DNA of 43,370 bases, taken from a virus. The notes below the pieces were generated by a model, which did not search any database, had not been told where the DNA came from, and saw nothing but the letters and a program-made list of their open reading frames with translations. Where the stretch lies: the IMG/VR virus record IMGVR_UViG_3300031878_000002, positions 1-43,370 of that record. The stretch is one strand, 5' to 3'. The position numbers and the translations under genes are program-made. Positions 7,336 to 16,873 of the stretch are shown here, in pieces (the stretch's first letter is position 1; every line of letters begins with the position of its first letter).

Positions 7336-7362
7336 ACCTATCCAATCGAGGAGGAGGTTGCT

Positions 7363-10300
7363 TTGGATAGGCTTTTCAAGGACAAGCCATACCTTGAGGA
7401 GGCGCGGCTTTTCTTACAGACCGTATGGGCGGCATTTCCGTCCGAATCTATTCTCGGGCTTACCTACGATGTTCTTTACACTGCAAAAGGTGATTTACGT
7501 AAAGGCGAGCGTCCCGTATGGATAACGCGGGAAGGCTTAGCTGAATTTTTTGAAGAAGGACTGCACAGCTTACAGGCGCGTAATGACGCGCCCGATGAAT
7601 CGGGCAACATTTACTTCAGACCTGCCGCGCGTAAGCGTGTCATCATCGACTCCGTCAATGCGAACCGTTACCGGACAGGGACTTTAGACGAACTCACTGT
7701 CGTCAATTCAATTTGGTGCGATATTGATTGCGCGGCGCGCGGCATAGACTATGACCGCGCTTTTGGCGTTTTGCGCGATATGCAGGCGTCAATAATTTGG
7801 TTCACAGGCGGCGGCTTACAAGCGATTTGGATAGCCGACAAGCTGATCGACGTCAGCTCGTCCGATTTAGCTCGTGAATTCAAAGCTAGAGCTTTGGCTT
7901 TTCTGTTGCCGCGCTTCAAAGCGGAAGGCATTGAAGTTGACACGAGCGTGCATGACGCGACGCGCATGTTGCGCTTAGTAGGCTTCAAAAACAAGAAACC
8001 GAGCCGTAAGGGAGCGGTCGCTACCATTCTTCATTTCGAACCCGATCGTCGCCTTGCCTATGAAGATTTCATGCGCATTGAATTGCCTAAGCCTGTTGCG
8101 CCGATTGGTGGGACTGGTAGTAGCGAAGATTACGTTACCTTTGTAAACAAATCTGTAAACGACGGTAAACAAGGCGACGAGCTGTATTTTGTGAGCGGCG
8201 AATTCGTGGCTCGCTTGATTAAGCGAGAGCAGCCTGTTGAGCGGCATCCTGCTTTGGTCAAGGTCGCGGCGAGCGCAGCTAAAGCAGGCATCCCTATGGC
8301 GGCGCTCATCCAACATCTGCGTCCGCTTGCTGTAGAATGGTTCAGCAAGACAGGTGAGCAGCGCCGCGCCTTTGGCGAGCTGGACTCGTTGGTCGCTTGG
8401 GCTTACCAAAACGTAGAGCAGGGAGTCGGTAGCGACCGTTATGCCGTCCGCCTGACCGAAAACGGTTTTGAGCTTGTCGACGACGCCGTTAGACGCTATC
8501 GAAAGCCGATTGATATTGACTCGCTGAAACAGGATTCAAGTCACGCTCCTGTGATTGTGGAGAGCGGCGAGCCTGAACAGGCGGAAGATGAGCCGATCCC
8601 GTTGCGGCAAATCCGAGCCGAACTGCCGTCTGTGATCGGCGTATTCCTCGATACGGTTCGGCGGCGCGGCGAAATCGGACGTACGCTGCTCATCAAAGCG
8701 CCGCTTGGAAGCGGTAAGACGCATTCGGTTTGGGTCGAGCTGCACAAGCGCGCGCTTGCCGATGATAAATTCAAAGCCGTCTTCTATGGGCTGTTCACTT
8801 ACTCTAAGGAGCAATGGCGCGCTTATTTGGCTGATTTTGGATTGAAGCCCGACGATGTTTTCTATTTTGAAGCGCGCAATGGGAATAAGGGCAGCGCGGG
8901 ATACTGCGCTTTTCACGAGGAAGCAGAGCAGGTAGCCAATAAAGGCTACCGCGTGTTTGACGCCTTGTGTCTGCGTTGCCCACATTTAGTGGAATGTCAA
9001 CAGAGTTGGTATTTATCTCAGAAGGAAGCCGCTGAAAAGGCGCAGCTCGTCTATGCGCGCCACAATCACGCGCTCATGCTTTTCGAGCTGAGCGAAGGCA
9101 GGAATGCGGTCGTGATTGACGAGTCCATTGTCGACTTGATTGAAGCGCCTATACAGTTGAGTTTTGACGATTTCGCGGACGCTAACAATCACTTTCTGAG
9201 AGTGAACAGTCCGGACGCCTATCAAGCGTGCGATTCGCTATTGCGCGCGCTACGGGCGGTTTTGGCGGCGACTCCGACAAAATCAACAAGATACCTCGAT
9301 TATGAGAAGCACGTCCGCGACGGGCGATGGATTGTTGAGCAGCTTTTGAATTACATCGAAGGCGAGGACGTGGCGGCTAAGCAAGCCTTGTTGGATTTGG
9401 CGCTTGAGCAGTCGGACGATTTCTTTGACGAGCTGCATCCGATCATCAACGCTCAAAACAACACGGCGATCATTGACGTGGAAAACTTGCCGCGCCGTTT
9501 CTTGAGCACTTTTGTGAGATTGCTGCGCATTGAATACGGCTTATGGAAAGCAGGGCATAAGGATTGGAATTCGCGCCTGTTCGCTTTCAACAATCGGTTT
9601 CAGGTCTATCCTCTGCCTAGCATAGGCGTCGAGCGCGCTTCAAAGGCTATCGTTATTGACGGGACGGGTGACCCGTCCGTTTATGACGGTCATATCAAGA
9701 CTAAAGACGGCAAGAAACTAGAGCGCCGCGAAATGCGCGTTTACGCGCCTGTCGCGCCTCAGATCGCCAAAGTCGTACAATTCGCGGACGCCTCGTTTTC
9801 CAAGTCGTCTCTAATGAGCAACTTCGCGAAGGCTGACGAGTTGAGCGACTCCGATAAGGGTTTGGTAGGGCTTATCCCTGAGGCGCTCAAGCAAGGCTTG
9901 AAAGGGCGCGGCGATATCATGACCTCTAAGGTCTTGCTTGTCTGCTATAAACCTTTGAAAGCGCAGGTGAAGAAGCTGATCGCCGGCGACCCGATCCTGA
10001 AAGCGCTCAGCCGAAAAGGAGCGCTCGTGGTAGAGCATTTTGGCAATTTGCGCGGACGAAACGATTTTGCAGATTTCCATTGCGTCCTGATTGTAGGGAC
10101 GCCGCGCATCCCTGAAGCCGAACTCCTCATGCGCGCTAAAGCGCGTTACCATGAAGACCCGAATCCGATCGGCGTTCAGCGCGTCATGCGCGCGCGTCCG
10201 TATAAAGGGACGCGGAAGGTCAGCTTGCAATTTGACTACGCCGATGAACGGCTTGCAGAAATTGCCTACAGACTAGTTGACGACGAGATTAGGCAATGCG

Positions 10301-10812
10301 CGGAGCGCATTAGACCGAACGTCCCCGATCTGCTCAAGAAGCGCGGCAAGCTCATCTTGCTTTTGACCAATTTCCCAACTTCATACCGCGTCGACGAGCT
10401 GCACTTGCTGACCGACGTGCTGTTTGAAGAGAAGATTGAAGAGCAGCTATCGCTACTGCCAAAGCCTTTGCATGAGTACAGCGGCGAAGAGCTAATCAAA
10501 CAGTTGCAAGAGACGGGCTTACGAAATCGCGAGGCGATCCGCAAAGCATTGCAAGAAAGAGGGCTGACGAAACGGCGTCCGCGTTATCAGACACGCAACA
10601 GTCATCACAGGGAACTCGCCAAAACGCTCATCGAATCCGTCATGCGCCGCGAAAGGGAAGAGGCGGCGTCATGCGGTAGACCTTACGAGGAGCGGTCTGT
10701 GTTGGCTTGGATGCACTATTGCGCGCAACACATTGAAGGATTCAGCTTGACATGGCATTCAACATCAGCCATAGTAAAAGAGCTTTTGAATAACTTTGAA
10801 ACAACAGGGTAA
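7363..10812 (+). CDS. Primase-helicase fusion: AEP-like primase plus helicase with four-cysteine insert
   Basis: A 1149-aa protein with TTG start at 7363; GGAGG ends five bases upstream. The N-terminal domain shows an archaeo-eukaryotic primase pattern: CDIDC (D120, D122), GGGLQAIW near 149-156, then HDATRMLRLVGFKNKK (H197, D198, R201, R204). The C-terminal part is a helicase: Walker A APLGSGKT (446-453), Walker B VVIDES (D586, E587), later HFGNLRGRNDF, VGTPRIPEAELL and QRVMRARP as distal motifs. Between the Walker motifs are C515, C536, C539 and C545, placed like the iron-sulfur cluster of XPD/DinG helicases; zinc is an alternative. It would prime and unwind at the phage fork, next to polymerase and single-strand binding protein. 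Confidence 0.75.
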   Translation: MDRLFKDKPYLEEARLFLQTVWAAFPSESILGLTYDVLYTAKGDLRKGERPVWITREGLAEFFEEGLHSLQARNDAPDESGNIYFRPAARKRVIIDSVNANRYRTGTLDELTVVNSIWCDIDCAARGIDYDRAFGVLRDMQASIIWFTGGGLQAIWIADKLIDVSSSDLAREFKARALAFLLPRFKAEGIEVDTSVHDATRMLRLVGFKNKKPSRKGAVATILHFEPDRRLAYEDFMRIELPKPVAPIGGTGSSEDYVTFVNKSVNDGKQGDELYFVSGEFVARLIKREQPVERHPALVKVAASAAKAGIPMAALIQHLRPLAVEWFSKTGEQRRAFGELDSLVAWAYQNVEQGVGSDRYAVRLTENGFELVDDAVRRYRKPIDIDSLKQDSSHAPVIVESGEPEQAEDEPIPLRQIRAELPSVIGVFLDTVRRRGEIGRTLLIKAPLGSGKTHSVWVELHKRALADDKFKAVFYGLFTYSKEQWRAYLADFGLKPDDVFYFEARNGNKGSAGYCAFHEEAEQVANKGYRVFDALCLRCPHLVECQQSWYLSQKEAAEKAQLVYARHNHALMLFELSEGRNAVVIDESIVDLIEAPIQLSFDDFADANNHFLRVNSPDAYQACDSLLRALRAVLAATPTKSTRYLDYEKHVRDGRWIVEQLLNYIEGEDVAAKQALLDLALEQSDDFFDELHPIINAQNNTAIIDVENLPRRFLSTFVRLLRIEYGLWKAGHKDWNSRLFAFNNRFQVYPLPSIGVERASKAIVIDGTGDPSVYDGHIKTKDGKKLERREMRVYAPVAPQIAKVVQFADASFSKSSLMSNFAKADELSDSDKGLVGLIPEALKQGLKGRGDIMTSKVLLVCYKPLKAQVKKLIAGDPILKALSRKGALVVEHFGNLRGRNDFADFHCVLIVGTPRIPEAELLMRAKARYHEDPNPIGVQRVMRARPYKGTRKVSLQFDYADERLAEIAYRLVDDEIRQCAERIRPNVPDLLKKRGKLILLLTNFPTSYRVDELHLLTDVLFEEKIEEQLSLLPKPLHEYSGEELIKQLQETGLRNREAIRKALQERGLTKRRPRYQTRNSHHRELAKTLIESVMRREREEAASCGRPYEERSVLAWMHYCAQHIEGFSLTWHSTSAIVKELLNNFETTG

Positions 10813-10826
10813 CAAAGGGTAACAAC

Positions 10827-12665
10827 ATGCTCAGAAACTATCAAAGTGAAGCAGTTGAGGCGATCCTTGAGGATTGGCGAATTTTTGAGCGTCCGCTGAT
10901 CTTCATCGCCACAGGCGGCGGTAAAACAGTCGTGATTTCTGAGGTGGTAAAGCGCGTCCTTGCCGAACAGGCGGCGGCGCGCTTTTTAGTTGTCGCGCAC
11001 ACTAGGGAAATTATTTTTCAGATATACAACACCGTTAGACGACACGCCGGTTTAGGCATGGGCGAAATCGGCATTGAGATGAGCGAGCTGAAAGCTCATC
11101 CTTACGCCAAAGTCGTCGTGGCGACGCGCCAATCTTTGACGGCGAGGCGGCTTAGTCAGGTCGCTCGCCCTGCCTTCACCCATCTTTTGATTGACGAGGC
11201 GCATCACGCCGCGCCTGACAATCAGTACTGGAAAATATTTTCGGCTTTACGAGATGCGAATCCTGCGCTCAAGGTCGCGGGATTCACGGCGACACCAAAG
11301 CGAACGGATAAGAAGGGTTTCGCTATCTTCACTAAGATAGGATACCGATGGAGCATTTTGGCTGGTATAGAAGAAGGGTACTTAGTTACCCCAGTCCGCT
11401 ATCAAGTTGAGGCGGACAATGTCGTCTTGACCGATTTGCGGATAAGAAAAGGCGACTACGAGATTGAAGGGCTGAACAAATCGCTCAAAGCCGCCCATTG
11501 GGAGGCGGTAGCGCTCGCCGCTTGGAAACGTTATGGCGAAGGGCGTAAGACGCTCGCCTTCTTCAGCTCTGTAGAGCTTTCAAAGGCGTTCGCTACGCTT
11601 GCGCAGCAACAGGGCGTTGCCGCCGCGCATATTGACGGGACGACTCCCGTCGCCGAAAGGGAGGCTATTCTAGGGCGGCTAAAGCGCGGCGACCTGAAAA
11701 TCGTGTCTAATGTCGCGGTATTGACGGAGGGCTTTGACGAGCCGACCGTCTCGTGCATCTTGTGGGCGCGTCCCACCTTGAGCGAGGTAGTCTTGACTCA
11801 AGCGATCGGGCGCGGGTTACGCCTTGCCGAAGGCAAAAGCGAGTGCCTCGTGCTGGACTTGACGCCGGTTGACACCCGTCTTTTGACTACTGGATCGTTG
11901 TTAGGGTTGACAGAGCGTTGCCTGTCATGCGGAGTAACCTTTCTCAAAGGCTTCGCGAAATGCCCAAAATGCGGCGCTCAGATTTATACAGGCGTTGTGC
12001 AGCGCTCCATGCCTACCGCCGATTTGGGGCAAAAGAGCAAAGCCTTGTCGGGCGGCAAGAAAGATGTTGACGGCATTGAGGTTCGGTCGCGCTTGAAAGC
12101 TGTGTTTGAAGATGATGCGGACTCAGGCATTCACGCTTTCTTCAAATATGCCCGTATCGATCAGTATTTCTCAACTCAAATTAAAGGCTACGCGGCTGCT
12201 CTGCAAAGCGAGTGGCTGTTCATTCTCGATCCGATTGAGCAATGGAATCCTACTTTACTAGTAAGCGCTAAGGCGGCGCTCGATTCGCAATTACCGCTAA
12301 CGAGACAGGCGGCGGAGCGGATTGTCAGCCTTAGCGCCGGTCACCGCGCAATTGCCTACCGATATGCGAGAGAGACGGCTGAATTGGTATGGCTTGACAG
12401 CTACCCTTACATCGAACAAGCCTTAGACGCTTACCGCAAAGCCTTGATTTCAGCAGGTCGTGCAGCGCGGCAAGCCCGATGGTGGCAAGACCCTGCCACG
12501 CCTAAGCAGCACGGGTTTTTGCGCGGACTGCAAAAGCAGTACGGCTTAACCTTGAAAGTTCGGCTGCGATACAAGGGAGAGTTTTCGGAAGCCGTAAATC
12601 TCGTCAAAGGCTTCGGCTCTCTGTGCAACACACTTCAAATTCTAGGCAGGAGGCTATCGTCATGA
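10827..12665 (+). CDS. SF2 DEAD/DEAH-type helicase with zinc ribbon
   Basis: A 612-aa protein; ATG at 10827 with AAGGG upstream. Superfamily 2 motifs are complete: Q-like NYQSEAV at the start, Walker A ATGGGKT (28-34), DEAH at 123-126, TATPKR at 154-159, QAIGRGLR at 325-332. A four-cysteine zinc ribbon follows (C365, C368, C379, C382). The C-terminal 200 residues are unassigned. The pattern resembles phage helicases related to Type III restriction R subunits and RadD/YejH-type proteins. A role in replication fork remodelling or origin opening is likely from context. The stop overlaps the polymerase start (ATGA). Confidence 0.85.
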   Translation: MLRNYQSEAVEAILEDWRIFERPLIFIATGGGKTVVISEVVKRVLAEQAAARFLVVAHTREIIFQIYNTVRRHAGLGMGEIGIEMSELKAHPYAKVVVATRQSLTARRLSQVARPAFTHLLIDEAHHAAPDNQYWKIFSALRDANPALKVAGFTATPKRTDKKGFAIFTKIGYRWSILAGIEEGYLVTPVRYQVEADNVVLTDLRIRKGDYEIEGLNKSLKAAHWEAVALAAWKRYGEGRKTLAFFSSVELSKAFATLAQQQGVAAAHIDGTTPVAEREAILGRLKRGDLKIVSNVAVLTEGFDEPTVSCILWARPTLSEVVLTQAIGRGLRLAEGKSECLVLDLTPVDTRLLTTGSLLGLTERCLSCGVTFLKGFAKCPKCGAQIYTGVVQRSMPTADLGQKSKALSGGKKDVDGIEVRSRLKAVFEDDADSGIHAFFKYARIDQYFSTQIKGYAAALQSEWLFILDPIEQWNPTLLVSAKAALDSQLPLTRQAAERIVSLSAGHRAIAYRYARETAELVWLDSYPYIEQALDAYRKALISAGRAARQARWWQDPATPKQHGFLRGLQKQYGLTLKVRLRYKGEFSEAVNLVKGFGSLCNTLQILGRRLSS

Positions 12666-14959
12666 TTTGGGCTGTTGATATCGAGACTACTGGTCTGGGC
12701 GCTGGGGATGAGATTTTGACCGTCGCCTTGCAAAGCGAGGATCGCTATCGTGTGCTGACCGCGCCGTTTAGCGACGGCGATATAGACGCGCTGATCGATC
12801 TCTTCAAATCGGACGCTGTGTTTGTGGCGCACAACGCTGTGTTCGATTTTGGGCGTTTGTCAAAGCTCGGATTGCCGATACCTGAAAAGGTATGGTGTAC
12901 GCTTCAAATGGCGCGGCTATTGCATCCTGAGAAAACGGAAAGCTACTCCCTGTTCGGCGTCGCCGAGTCGCTTGGGCTGACAATTTACGACGAACATCGC
13001 AGGATGAAGGCGCGCAATCGCGCCGAAATCAAACAAGCTCGAGGGCAAGCGTCCTTGTTTGAACACGACCCTTACCTTGAGCGTTATGCGCTGTTCGACG
13101 CAGAACTCTCGCTCAAAATCTACGAGGCGCAGCAGGCGCTTGTCACAGAATCCAACAAAGAGCTGGTTGACTTCGAAATGCGCGCCGTGCGCACCTACGC
13201 GCGGCTCACAGCGCGAGGCGTCTGCATAGATGAAGGTTATGCGGACGAACTGCTCGCGCAGACACGCGCGGAGCTGCAAAGCGTGCTGGCTGATCTTGAG
13301 CGCGACGGTCTGAGAGAGCCGAACAAGCGCTCCGCTGTGATGGAGTACATCGCCAAAAAGGGCGTCAAGCTCCCGGACTATCACCCATCAAGTCCGGTGT
13401 TCACGGCGAAAGCCCATCAGGAATTGAAGCCGCTGTTTGATAGTGGTAAATCAATAACTGTTAGCCTAGAACATCTGTCTTTTGGCGCTGAAGCTATTGA
13501 AGAGCTGACGCGCGAAGTTCCAGAGTTAGCCGCGCTCAAGAGATATAACGAGCTGCGCTTCTATGAAGGGCAACTTGAGAATTTGATTGAGTCGGCTTGT
13601 GAAGGTAGGCTGCATCCGCTTTACAACTTCACTTTGGCGGGACGGCGAGCAACTGAGCATCCGCAATTGCAAAACCTCAATATGGATTACATGCGCGGCG
13701 TGCTGATCGGGTCTCCTAGCGGTGACGCTACCCTGTTAGAGGTCGATCTCAGCAACGCTGAGAATTGGATGGCGGCTATGATGAGCGCCGACTCGCTTTT
13801 CGCGGCGGCGTGCGCAAGCGGCGATTTCCATACTTCTATGGCTAAGGTCTACTTTCCAAGCGAGTTTGACATCGCGGAACAGGCGGGCGATCGAGCGAAA
13901 ATGAAGGAGCTGCGCCAAAAGGGCAAAGCAATCACCTTTGGCATGGCGTACGGCATGGGCGCGCAAACTATGGCTACGCGCCTGAAAATCCCGCTTGAGC
14001 GTGCTAAGAAAATCTTAGAGCAGGTCGCGATGAGCTTTCCTGCGCTGACCGCCGCCAAGCGAGCGGCAAAAGACGCTTACGAGCAACGCGGCTATACCGT
14101 CCTTTGGAGCGGACGTAAAATCGTAGGCGGTTCGGCTAAAGACGCTTGGAATTACATCTGTCAAGGCGGAGTCGCGGAAATCACTAAGCGCGCAGCCGTC
14201 TTGATCGACGAATTCCTCACAGCCAACGGCTATAAGTCTTACCTTGCTTTAGATGTTCATGACGCGCTGATCGTAGCAGTATACCATGACGAGGCGGCTT
14301 CGATTGTTGAGCGCATATCGGAGCTGATAGAAGGCGTCGTCCCACAATGGTGGAATCAGCGCACAATGCCGAACGTGCGCTGGATAGCGCGCCCTGACTT
14401 CGATAAAAACGCCGAAAAATGGGGATATAGGCAGCTTGACCTTCGATTGGCGTTGCAAGGGAAACACAACGCCAAAACGGACTCAGAGTCAGGCAAAGGT
14501 GCGTCTGCGCAGTTCGATGTTGCCCGTTTTCTTGCCACGCCTGTGCAGCGAGAGGTCGTGTTAGGCTATCCGATGTTTAACATCGCAGCGAGACCTATCA
14601 AGACTTTGCAGGATAGCGTCACGCTTTTCAAGGAGCTTGATGCGGCTATTGAAGGCATGGCGGACGAGCTGATCGCCTTGCCGATCCCGAATTCAAACGA
14701 GTGGAGAGATTTCAAGCGCGATCAGGCTCGCGTTTTGGCGGAGACTTGGATAGCCCATTACGCGCATTTCCGCAATCCTGAAATGCCCGTTGAATTCTTC
14801 AAAGCTGTCATCAAAAGGCTAGACGATCAGGAGCGCGTCGCCAAAGTCCGTCGCCAAAAGCGCGCTGAATATGAACAAAAGGCGGCTAAGTATGAGGCAG
14901 AAGTCGCTGAAATTATCAGGCTAAGCGGAGTAGAGCCTCATGACGATCACCTTCAATAA
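12662..14959 (+). CDS. Family A DNA polymerase with 3'-5' exonuclease
   Basis: A 765-aa protein; ATG at 12662 follows AGGAGG and overlaps the helicase stop. The exonuclease is DEDDy type: DIETTG (D6, E8), HNAVFD (D62) and YALFD (Y142, D146). The polymerase shows motif A DLSNAE (D362, E367), motif B from R418 with K422, F426 and Y430 spaced as in E. coli Pol I (R754, K758, F762, Y766), and motif C VHDA (D534). The usual HDE is HDA here. Residues beyond about 600 form a helical, lysine- and arginine-rich C-terminal extension absent from Pol I. This is the phage replicase, probably working with the helicases and clamp. Confidence 0.93.
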   Translation: MIWAVDIETTGLGAGDEILTVALQSEDRYRVLTAPFSDGDIDALIDLFKSDAVFVAHNAVFDFGRLSKLGLPIPEKVWCTLQMARLLHPEKTESYSLFGVAESLGLTIYDEHRRMKARNRAEIKQARGQASLFEHDPYLERYALFDAELSLKIYEAQQALVTESNKELVDFEMRAVRTYARLTARGVCIDEGYADELLAQTRAELQSVLADLERDGLREPNKRSAVMEYIAKKGVKLPDYHPSSPVFTAKAHQELKPLFDSGKSITVSLEHLSFGAEAIEELTREVPELAALKRYNELRFYEGQLENLIESACEGRLHPLYNFTLAGRRATEHPQLQNLNMDYMRGVLIGSPSGDATLLEVDLSNAENWMAAMMSADSLFAAACASGDFHTSMAKVYFPSEFDIAEQAGDRAKMKELRQKGKAITFGMAYGMGAQTMATRLKIPLERAKKILEQVAMSFPALTAAKRAAKDAYEQRGYTVLWSGRKIVGGSAKDAWNYICQGGVAEITKRAAVLIDEFLTANGYKSYLALDVHDALIVAVYHDEAASIVERISELIEGVVPQWWNQRTMPNVRWIARPDFDKNAEKWGYRQLDLRLALQGKHNAKTDSESGKGASAQFDVARFLATPVQREVVLGYPMFNIAARPIKTLQDSVTLFKELDAAIEGMADELIALPIPNSNEWRDFKRDQARVLAETWIAHYAHFRNPEMPVEFFKAVIKRLDDQERVAKVRRQKRAEYEQKAAKYEAEVAEIIRLSGVEPHDDHLQ

Positions 14960-16004
14960 TGAAGACGTGATGGAATTCATGAGGCAAACAGAGGCGGTGT
15001 ATCACGCCGCCTTGTTCGATCCGCCCTATGGCTTGGAGTTGGCGGATTGGGATCGCGATCTCGCTTTTCAGCCCGATTTTTGGCGGACGTTGAAGGGCGT
15101 ATTGCTAGAAGGCGCTATTGTCATCGCTTTTGCTGCGCCACGCCTTTACCATCGCATGGCGACGGCGGCGGAAACAGCAGGCTTTGAGATATTGAGTATG
15201 CTCGCTTGGATAACCGCTCAAGGGCTGAACAAAGGCAAAATGTTTGGCGACTACTCAATTGGTGCGCAAGCATTCCGATCCGCTCTAGAGCCGATCCTCA
15301 TCGCCCGTAAAAAGGCTAAAAACTATAGCAAGACTGCACACCAAACAGGCGCGGGCTTCTTGAATGTCAGAGGAGTCGGCGCGAAAGTGAAACTCGCTAA
15401 GCATTATGGTGCGCGGGAGACCCGAACGGCAGTCTACGACCGCAAGGGCAAATTCAAGCAGTATGTCTTAGACCAAAGGCGCATCACCTCCAACATGGTG
15501 GTGATGCACAGCGAAGGCTGCACAATCGAGCGCTGCGCGCCCGATTGTCCGGACTTAACCTTGCGGCAGCTGTCTGGGAGTCCTTCGGAACGTTATTTTC
15601 AAGCCTTGTTCAGAAAGGCTGAACAGTTAGAGCGCGCCGCCTTGCCTGCGCTATACGTGCCTAAGGCAAGCCGCAAGGAGCGTGAATTAGGCGTCCGTAC
15701 GCCGTCGACTGCACGCCAAAGCCTAGTCCGCGACCGACTGAACAAACATCCTGCCGTTAAGCCTTTGGCGCTTTGCTACTACTTAGGCAAGCTCATATGC
15801 CCGCCTCCGCAATACCACACCACACATAATCCGCGTCTGTTCGTCCCGTTCTCAGGGACGGGATCAGAGGTTATCGGCGCGGCGCTCGCAGGGTGGCAGT
15901 CCATTGACGCTGTTGAAATCGATTCTAGTTATGTCTCTATCGCGAAGGAACGCCTATCTTTCTGGTTAGGTATGCCTGTCCAACTGGAGCTTTTCTACGA
16001 ATGA
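14940..16004 (+). CDS. Beta-class DNA methyltransferase (N6-adenine/N4-cytosine type)
   Basis: A 354-aa protein whose ATG at 14940 overlaps the polymerase end by 20 bp. The catalytic motif IV DPPY is near the N-terminus (residues 27-30) and the S-adenosylmethionine motif I FSGTG is near the C-terminus (about residue 307), preceded by NKHPAVKP; this permuted order is the beta class. A long target-recognition region lies between. DPPY is common in N6-adenine enzymes but does not settle the base. No restriction partner is adjacent, so it is an orphan, likely protecting phage DNA from host restriction or marking DNA for regulation. Specificity cannot be read from sequence. Confidence 0.88.
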   Translation: MTITFNNEDVMEFMRQTEAVYHAALFDPPYGLELADWDRDLAFQPDFWRTLKGVLLEGAIVIAFAAPRLYHRMATAAETAGFEILSMLAWITAQGLNKGKMFGDYSIGAQAFRSALEPILIARKKAKNYSKTAHQTGAGFLNVRGVGAKVKLAKHYGARETRTAVYDRKGKFKQYVLDQRRITSNMVVMHSEGCTIERCAPDCPDLTLRQLSGSPSERYFQALFRKAEQLERAALPALYVPKASRKERELGVRTPSTARQSLVRDRLNKHPAVKPLALCYYLGKLICPPPQYHTTHNPRLFVPFSGTGSEVIGAALAGWQSIDAVEIDSSYVSIAKERLSFWLGMPVQLELFYE

Positions 16005-16873
16005 CCGACAAGCCTAGCACAACGCAGGTCGCTCCGCCTCCGCTTACGCGCTCACAATGGCTCGCTTGTGAGGATAAAGCGCGGAGCGCAGTGATCGCGT
16101 CTATACCTAAGCCTGAAAAGGCGCAATTCGAAGTTGAGCATTTTGCCGCCTATCCGCGCTGGTTAACCATTGCCTTGACAATCGGGTTGCTCGTCGTAGC
16201 AGTCGGCGCGTTGTATGTGAGCGCGGGCAAGCAGCTCGCAGCGGGCGATATCGTGTTGAAATCAGTGATAGCACACACGGATCGCGTGAATGAATTTTGG
16301 GTCTCAACAGGATTGATCGTCCTTGTGGTGATGGGCGAGATAGGCGCGTTGACTTTTGGGCTCAGTGCGGGCTTGTTAGCCCAAACGCGGACGGCAAAGC
16401 GCGTCTTCCGCGCTTTCATGGTGATGAGCGCGGCGATTGCCCTGCTCGCCAACATATCCATGACGGCGTCTTACCCTCAAAACGAGGTGATCGTCTTTCA
16501 ATGGTTCATCACCATCCTAGCGCCTTCGCTTGTGCTAGGAGTCGGTTTTGTTTTCGAGAACTTGCTGCTGCAAGAGCTTGAAAAGCGAGCGGCGCGCATT
16601 AGGGCGTTCAATGACGCCGTGCAATTCTACCATGCCGTGCTGCGCGACCCTAAGACTGCTCTGCCTGAACGCTATCAAAGCGAGCTTGTCTACGCCGTCG
16701 GCGAGGCGTTGCGCGACAATTGCAAGACGGCTGACGGCAAGAGAGGTCACCTTTACAAGCGGTATCTAGCGCAGATTGAAGCCGATCCACGCTTTGAATA
16801 TCAGTGCATAGCAGCGGAATTTGACCGCCATATGGTGTCGTTCAAGGATTTTCTGCAAGCGCGCCCTATGTGA
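16001..16873 (+). CDS. Four-helix integral membrane protein (290 aa)
   Basis: ATG at 16001 overlaps the methyltransferase stop by 4 bp. A soluble N-terminus of about 50 residues is followed by four hydrophobic helices near residues 53-75 (WLTIALTIGLLVVAVGALY), 100-128, 133-153 and 160-184, then a charged cytoplasmic-looking C-terminal domain of about 100 residues (ELEKRAARIRAF onward). The family is not recognised. Placement inside the replication operon, followed by the palindrome-array gene, suggests a membrane anchor for replication or a takeover role, but this is inference. Confidence 0.65.
   Translation: MTDKPSTTQVAPPPLTRSQWLACEDKARSAVIASIPKPEKAQFEVEHFAAYPRWLTIALTIGLLVVAVGALYVSAGKQLAAGDIVLKSVIAHTDRVNEFWVSTGLIVLVVMGEIGALTFGLSAGLLAQTRTAKRVFRAFMVMSAAIALLANISMTASYPQNEVIVFQWFITILAPSLVLGVGFVFENLLLQELEKRAARIRAFNDAVQFYHAVLRDPKTALPERYQSELVYAVGEALRDNCKTADGKRGHLYKRYLAQIEADPRFEYQCIAAEFDRHMVSFKDFLQARPM

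Noticed and set aside
15002-15030. Possible tRNA T-loop-like GTTCGATCC motifs (also near 17543)
   Set aside because: They lie in strongly supported coding regions and no cloverleaf arms are present.
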